This document shows, in pieces, positions 61,817 to 64,000 of a stretch of DNA of 64,000 nucleotides. The first letter of the stretch is position 1, and each line of letters starts with the position of its first letter. The position numbers and the translations under genes are program-made. The notes under the pieces are model-generated. The model searched no databases, was not told the DNA's origin, and saw only the letters and a list, made by a program, of their open reading frames with translations. Source of the DNA: Hirundichthys speculiger (taxonomy: Eukaryota; Chordata; Actinopteri; Beloniformes; Exocoetidae); the NCBI GenBank assembly GCA_018398805.1, contig JAGFBZ010000899.1, positions 661,001 to 725,000 on the forward strand, written 5' to 3'.

Positions 61817-62577
61817 GTGAGTAGTGTCTCTTTGTTTTTGTTTTTTGTTTTTTTAAATTCTGGCTTTCATGTGGACCATAATAAGAACTTGCATGAAAAG
61901 AGTTTCTTCTTTTAAGTAACTGAAATATTAGCCTACAAGCTGATTTGTAACCCTCTCTTTTTTTAATATGTGATTTTGCATAAATTTTTAATGACATTCT
62001 TTAATCTGCTATTCCTATAAGAGCTTATTAAACCATTTTCAACTCATGATGATAAATTAAGAAGTTATGGGAACACCAGCGGAAGAAGTTTCAGTAATAT
62101 GTAATTTTTAGATTTTTCTCCAGAGCTCCTGTCTTGTGCCAGCTGTTCTACATACAGTCAAAATGTCACAGCTGCGCCGCTCTTTGGGCCTGTTTGCAGA
62201 GACAGAACTGTGTTGATTTTTTTCTGGATATTCCCCAATGGCTTCTCTGTAAGAGGCAGTTTTTATATGAGTGTTTTTACCATTCATGCTATAAAAATGG
62301 TAAGAGACGCTTCAGAGTGGCCAATAACGAGGGGGACTGATGGTGTCGGCTGTAAATTTAATGTTCCAATAAAACTGGAGATTCTGACTTTAATGCACTC
62401 TTCACAGATCATACTGTAGGTATGAATTGAATCTGGGAAAGACACAAAACCTTTCATCAGCTGCATCAAATAATACTGTTAAGAGAACGAAATGTCATAG
62501 CTGGTGATTTTAGATCAATCACAAATTAAGGTTAATAAATAATAATGACAGATATTTCTAATTAACTAATATGTATT
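61817..62577. other. eng: 5' part of eng intron 3
   Basis: Intronic DNA after the GTGAGT donor. No further eng exon was recognised before the Tc1 element that follows. Confidence 0.5.
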
Positions 62578-63947
62578 TACGGTTAGTTCCAGAAGTATTT
62601 GGACTAATGACAGACTTTTCATGATTTTGAATTTAAACACCAGTGGATTTGAAATTTAGCAATCAAGAGTAGACCTTCGGTATTAAATCAAGAGGTTTCA
62701 AAAAGCCCTTCCAGGCCTCTGAACGCCTGAAGTCTGGAGCCTGTCGACATCTTCAAATTGTGAGTTTTCCCTGGAGATGCGTTGCCAGACCTTCACTGCA
62801 GCCACCTTCAGTAGCTGCTTGTTTGTTGGGCCGTTCTGCCTTCAGCTTTGTCTTCAGTGACTGACGGGCATGCTCTATTGGGTTTCGATTAGGCGACTCA
62901 TTCAGTTTCCCATTCGATTCAAATTTTTTTGCCTTCAAAACGACTTGAACTGCTTTCAAAGCTTGCTTGTGATAATGCTGTTTTTCACAGCATTATCCAC
63001 CTGTACTGTGTAGGGCAGTCTGGTTGTGTTGGCATTTGTCTGAATGTGAGTAGAGACTGTAGTCTTGTATACCTCAGTTTTCATCTTAGTTACTTCAGTC
63101 ACATCATCAATAAACACCAGTGAGCCTGTTCCATCGGCAGCCGTACATGCCCATACCATAACACTGCCTCCACCATGTTTGACACAGGATGGGGTATGAT
63201 TTAAATCATGAGCTGTTTCCTCCTCCATTATTCTCTCTTCCCTTCATGTTGATACAAGTTTAGTTTAACCTGCTAAAGGAATCTGATACCAGAACACAGG
63301 AGACTTTTAGATGTTCTCGATTAAAAGTAAATTGAGCCGGTTTACAGGCTGCCAGTTGGGTAGTAGAGCCAGTGACCTCACTAAAGCTTGTTCTCGAATG
63401 CTACCTTTGATAGACCCACCTTCTTCAGAACGTTCTTGCCTTCTGTTGATGTTGTGAAGGCTTTTTTTATCACACAGTCAAGGATTTCTTTCTTTTTAGG
63501 AAAGGTTTTCAGCTATTGCTCCTTACTGGTTTATTTAGTTTTTTCACCGTGATGATAGCCTCCTTCACTTAGATTGAAATCTCCTTGAAATTCATGTTGG
63601 CAGCTTCATTCAAACGGCCAACTCAATACTCTAGACCTTTTATCTGCTTCATTTGTATGGAATTAAAGAGGGAATGAACCACACACAGGCAGTTACCTTC
63701 TTTTCAGTCAATTGTCCAACTAGGTTTGAGCACTTGAAAACAGAGGTGCTTTGCTTAAATAGGCTTTAATTCCTAAATGATAAATTCAGTCATATTTTTT
63801 TGTGAATGTTCTATAAAGCTGAAAGTCTACATTTTGATCCCACTGTGTTTTATTTGAAATCCACTGTGATGCTGTATAAAGGCAAAATGATTAAAACACT
63901 GTCCAAATACCTGGACCATTGTCCAAATACTTCATGACCTAACCGTA
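62578..63947 (-). mobile_element. Tc1-type transposon with both terminal inverted repeats, dead
   Basis: The left end TACGGTTAGTTCCAGAAGTA, then TTTGGAC, and the right end (reverse complement) TACGGTTAGGTCATGAAGTA, then TTTGGAC, form imperfect inverted repeats at TA sites, giving 1370 bp. On the minus strand the transposase is recognisable: SCVKHGGGSVMVWACTAADG at about 63130-63190, VQVDNAVKNS near 62985 (the catalytic Asp region worn), and NPIEHARQSLKTKLKAERP near 62840-62880 (DxNPIEH with the Asp replaced). Frameshifts separate the pieces. It lies in eng intron 3, antisense to eng. Confidence 0.88.
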
Positions 63948-64000
63948 CATAGTGGTTTTCTAATCTTGTTGATCACTCAAAGCACCTTTTTTCATTTTAC
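63948..64000. other. eng intron 3, window end
   Basis: Short intronic remainder, no feature. Confidence 0.5.

Overview
The window is vertebrate genomic DNA, almost certainly from a teleost fish and probably a percomorph (the clade is inferred from the transposon types). It has split genes with consensus GT/AG introns, long AT-rich introns, and many decayed Tc1/mariner and hAT transposons, L2- and RTE/Rex-type LINE fragments, tRNA-derived SINEs and TA microsatellites. There is no bacterial-style gene organisation, CRISPR array, rRNA or tRNA gene. Only two protein-coding genes can be supported, both on the + strand.

Gene 1 is ak1 (adenylate kinase 1, cytosolic). It is complete in its coding part: six coding exons between 4420 and 6071 encode 193 residues with every expected nucleotide-binding residue in place. 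Gene 2 is eng (endoglin, the TGF-beta/BMP9 co-receptor). Only its 5' part is present: signal-peptide exon 1 (20342-20399), exon 2 (47981-48120) and exon 3 (61697-61816). Intron 1 is about 27.6 kb, intron 2 about 13.6 kb, and the gene runs out of the window. The order ak1 then eng, on one strand, matches the human arrangement at 9q34 (AK1 upstream of ENG, same strand), which supports both calls.

Layout: 1-4388, upstream of or non-coding 5' part of ak1, with one piggyBac-like MITE. 4389-6071, ak1 exons. 6072-20100, the ak1 3' region and intergenic DNA, with a perfect 20-bp hairpin, an L2 LINE, a hAT element with a perfect 8-bp target duplication, half a Tc1 element, and a 192-bp palindrome. 20100-20341, eng promoter and 5' UTR. 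20400-47980, eng intron 1, with hAT MITEs, Tc1 relics, an unidentified decayed coding-like sequence at 28.5-29.6 kb, and copies of an unnamed dispersed repeat. 48121-61696, eng intron 2, with two Tc1 elements, one of them carrying nested insertions, a SINE and RTE-type LINE relics. 61817-64000, start of eng intron 3, with a full-length dead Tc1-type element bounded by terminal repeats.

No clearly new biological system was found. The most useful leads are the AK1-ENG linkage and conserved intron phases, the strong hairpins near ak1 and at 17.7 kb, the dead hAT copy that keeps a BED-finger remnant, a GC-rich insert of unknown family inside a Tc1 element, a three-copy unnamed repeat, and the unidentified decayed coding sequence. 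Repeat family names come from recognition by eye and not from a database search.
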